NCBI GenBank assembly: GCA_947462335.1
Contig: OX381721.1
Coordinates: forward strand, 9,176,001-9,240,000
Source: Harmothoe impar
Lineage: Eukaryota; Annelida; Polychaeta; Phyllodocida; Polynoidae
Direction: 5' to 3'
Length of the DNA: 64,000 nucleotides
In this document: piece after piece, positions 61,126 to 64,000 of the stretch
How positions within the stretch are numbered: position 1 is the stretch's first letter
Layout of the letters: every line of letters begins with the position of its first letter
Translations under genes and position numbers: made by a program
The notes under the pieces: generated by a model
Told to the model about the DNA's origin: nothing
Databases searched by the model: none
The model's input: only the letters and a program-made list of their open reading frames with translations

Positions 61126-62000
61126 ATATATAATATTCAAAGTGAAGAAGTCCCTCTAATTATCCAAAATAATCTGACTTTAGTGTTTTTATCCAACATG
61201 AATAGACATCCAAATGGTTACCTTCATATCACTCCAATCTTTGCATTTAGATTGACATAAACTATAAGAGACGAAGATTTGAGTTAGGGATGGTCTGATG
61301 CAATACTCAAAAACTACAAAATACACCATCTGGTCATGACATAACTAACGCTTACTCCTACTGTAGGTTATATAATGGTTCTCAGGATACAATGAAAGAC
61401 TGTTTTATTTTCTACCCGCATTACCCCATGCAAGAGGATGGTGCTACTTAAGGTATCCCATGCAATTATTCACAAGCCTCCTCTCACTTAAGCATTAAAC
61501 CATATCCAACTCAAGGTGACCATGCATTAATCTTCAAACTATGTCAAATATGCACCACCCTGACCAGGTCAGGGTTGACAAAGCAGTACAATAGTCCTTA
61601 CCCTGTAATAGTGAGGTGTCTTATATATACAGCAGGACTGTGGTCTAGATGCTAATCAGGGCCAGGGAAATTGTTATACAAATATTCCTACTTTCTCCCG
61701 GACTGACAGGCGGAAGGACATTCAGTGACCCTTCTAAACAGCTAAAGAAAACAATGAATAATATTGAAATCGTATTTATATATAAATGCTAGTTAGTGCT
61801 AAACTATTAATGAGAAAAAAACAGACATGCGTCTCATCTATTTTGGAAATATTGATACTGAGACTAGGCTATGGCAGTCAAAGTAGTTGGATTGACCTCA
61901 GGAGAGGTCTGCTGCATTTAGATCAGCATATAATTCATCTATCCATCAACAGGGCCTCTCATCTCTCAGGGTAGAAGCAGCGATTCCCATATATATTGCT

Positions 62001-62949
62001 TTGAGATAGGAAGTACTTTTAGGGGCAGATATATGTCAGGTGCATATAATTATGATATAGTTATGATAATACGTGTAAACCATGTGACAGCTAGAGAAAA
62101 CCAGGTACAAGGTCCTCCCGAACTACAACTCACTCATTTACACTTCCTAATACACTTTCACCAAATTAATGGATGCGATCTGTGGCCAGGATTCTGCTCT
62201 GACTGATAGTTTAGATCTCATTAGCAAAGAGCGGAGTTGGAAATAAGGATTACTAAAAATAGGGATAACTGATAATACTGCAAACACCTTGGACGGTGTC
62301 TCACCTGTCTTGCTGTGACGCCTATATCAAGTACTTGTACAATAATACATCAGAGGCCATAGACACAGCTTTATTGGACAATTTACTCACCATATACTCC
62401 ATTAGTGTAGGTTAACATACACAAGTACATTGCAGACATTACATTAACAGAGCTGGAGCATATTATCATGGGTATAGGCCTAATCTGATTCATTATGCAT
62501 ATCTGCTATGTCATATAAAGTATCTCGAATCCTTCAAAAACACACTGATAATAAAACCTATAGTCAGTACTGACTATACCATCATATTTTGACCCCCGTA
62601 GTCAGGGGACTATACAACTTAGTCACATATTAGTCATAAAGATAGTCAGTAGTGACTATATGGGTATCACACAAATTGATGATGTCACAGGAATGTGTGC
62701 ACAGGAAACAGTTAGGATTCAAATTTGAATGGTCCATGGACTTCAGGTAGGCACATCCTTTCCTAAACCACTGTTCTATGGATATCCCTGCTTGTTATAT
62801 GTTATGTTATATGTTATGTTACACTTAAGATGTTATAGGGTGCATGAGTTCTCATGTTTGAGTTATCATGGTAATTTGTTCCAATTTTGATAACATAGAA
62901 ATACATGAACAGTGTATGTCTAGACTGACAGAGCATGATAGGCTTACAC
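62001..62949. other. Gene-free stretch
   Basis: Two palindromic TAGTCAGTACTGACTAT or TAGTCAGTAGTGACTAT words (62561 and 62643) suggest the motif-filled end of another small element starting near CACTGATAA (62533), but no matching right end was found. GTTATGTTATATGTTATGTT repeats at about 62795-62820. Confidence 0.5.
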
Positions 62950-64000
62950 AGGAGCCTGTCACCTGCTCTGCCTTATCCTAGCCTGTCCCCTGGCTTGTCT
63001 TATCCTAGCTTGTCCCCTGGCCTGCCTTATCCTAGCCTGGCCTGCCTTATCCTAGCCTTTCACCTGCCCTGCCTTATCCTATCCTGTCCCCTGCCCTGCC
63101 TCATCCTAGCCTGTCCCTGCCCTATCCTAGCATGTGCCCTGCCCTGCCTTATCCTAGCCTGTCCCTGCCCTGCTTTATCCTGGCCTGTCACCTACCCTGC
63201 CTTATCCTAGCTTGTCCTCTGGCCTGCCTTATCCTAGCCTGTTACCTGCTCTGCCTTATCCTAGCCTGTCCCCTGGCCTGCCTTATCCTAGCCTGTCCCC
63301 TGGCCTGCCTTATCCTAGCTTGTCCTCTGCCCTGCCGTATCCTAGCCTGTCATCTGCCCTGTCTTATCCTATTAGCCTGTCCCCTGCCCTGCTTTATCCT
63401 AGCCTGTCCCCTGCCTTGCCTAATCCTAGCTTGTCTCCTGGCCTGCCTTATAAAAGCCTGTCCCCTGCCCTGCCTCATTCTAGCTTGTCCCTGTCCTGCT
63501 TTATCCTAGCCTGTCCCCTGTCCTGCCTTATCCTAGCCTGTCCCCTGCCCTGCCTCATCCTAGCCTGTCCCCTGGCCTGTTTTAACCTAGCTTGTCCCCT
63601 GGCCTGCCTCATCCTAGCCTGTCCCCTGGCCCGCCTTTTCCTAGCTTGTCCCCTGGCCTGCCTTATCCTAGCTTGTCTCCTGGCCTGCCTTATTCTAGCA
63701 TGTCACCTGCCCTACCTCATCCTAGCCTGTCCCCTCCCCTGCCTCATTCTAGCTTGTCCCTGCCCTGCCTTATCCTAGCCTGTCTCCTGGCCTGCCTTAT
63801 CCTAGCCTGTCCCCTGCCCTGCCTCATCCTAGACTGTCCCCTGGCCTGTTTTATCCTAGATTGTCCCCTGGCCTGCCTTATCCTAGCCTGTCCCCTGGCC
63901 CACCTTATCCTAGCTTGTCCCCTGGCCTGCCTTATTCTAACCTGTCACCTGCCCGCCTTATCCTAGCCTGTCCCTGCCCTATCCTAGCCTGTTACCTGCT
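62950..64000 (+). repeat. 27-bp minisatellite running off the window
   Basis: About 39 units of a CCTGTCCCCTGGCCTGCCTT + ATCCTAG consensus, with CTTGTC, CTGCCCTG and CTCATC variants and some shorter 21- to 24-bp units. Unit length is a multiple of three, so two plus-strand frames stay open for over 100 codons (repeating Leu-Ala-Cys-Pro and Pro-Ser-Leu-Ser words). The third frame is closed by TAG in each unit. These frames are artefacts. The pyrimidine-rich strand bias is strong. Confidence 0.95.

Larger units (their letters stand above)
59370..62000. repeat. Copy R3 of right duplication family, with large foldback insertion
   Basis: Module D (59450-59670) keeps GATGGACAATTGGGTTTGTT and CTGGGCATGCATTAGCGATA. 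The candidate micro-exon follows (59793-59848). After a 1.2-kb foldback insertion, 61790-61990 matches R2 56060-56240 through GACCTCAGGAGAGGTCTGCTG (AACCCCAGGAGAGGTCTGCTG in R2) and the CATCAAC block. Most of the rest of R3 between these landmarks is too diverged or deleted to align by eye. Confidence 0.6.

Noticed and set aside
62533..62916. A further CACTG-ended element with TAGTCAGT motifs
   Set aside because: The left tip and a possible right CAGTG-TA were seen, but the tips do not match each other and the flanking dinucleotides differ.
62935..63966. Leu-Ala-Cys-Pro and Pro-Ser-Leu repeat proteins up to 188 codons
   Set aside because: Two overlapping frames of a 27-bp satellite are equally open; no start context or domain.

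Overview
This is noncoding, repeat-rich DNA from an animal nuclear genome. The sequence does not settle the species, but the retroelement lineage, the tRNA-derived repeats, the many short inverted-repeat transposons and the lack of any long host reading frame suit an invertebrate, possibly marine (echinoderm, cephalochordate, hemichordate or mollusc). I found no host protein-coding gene that I can support. The only clear protein-coding content is one broken retrotransposon.

Layout. (1) 0-20.4 kb: a diverged family of tandemly duplicated segments (about 160-520, 5.58-7.25, 8.56-10.25 and 12.03-20.4 kb). The last copy has been split by three insertions: a 5.2-kb Ngaro-like tyrosine-recombinase retrotransposon (13036-18252, minus strand), a 1-kb inverted-repeat element (18321-19308) and a 0.7-kb TTAA-flanked, piggyBac-like MITE (19409-20107). 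The intact sister copies give natural empty sites. (2) 20.4-38 kb: mostly unique or unrecognised DNA with scattered hairpin elements, a nested pair of TIR elements (25459-27309), a microsatellite and G-rich tracts. (3) 38.1-62 kb: a second, unrelated set of diverged duplications (38.16-52.1, 53.4-59.0 and 59.4-62.0 kb). Its first copy carries a 5-kb composite foldback element (41862-46916) built of ATCATGAT arrays, inverted 81-bp arrays and a 21-bp minisatellite. (4) About 62.95 kb to the window end: a 27-bp minisatellite that runs off the window.

The retroelement reads gag, RT-RNase H, then tyrosine recombinase, between split direct repeats. All three reading frames are broken. The most telling lesion is a one-base change at the expected codon of the recombinase's catalytic tyrosine. 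A second theme is a group of CACTG-ended elements with 2-bp target duplications, each filled with its own subterminal palindromic motif. A third is a conserved ~250-bp module present five times in the right-hand duplications, which may be a decayed exon. A GC-rich spot near 52.26-52.35 kb with an E-box palindrome, a YY1-like site and three ETS/forkhead repeats is the best promoter candidate.
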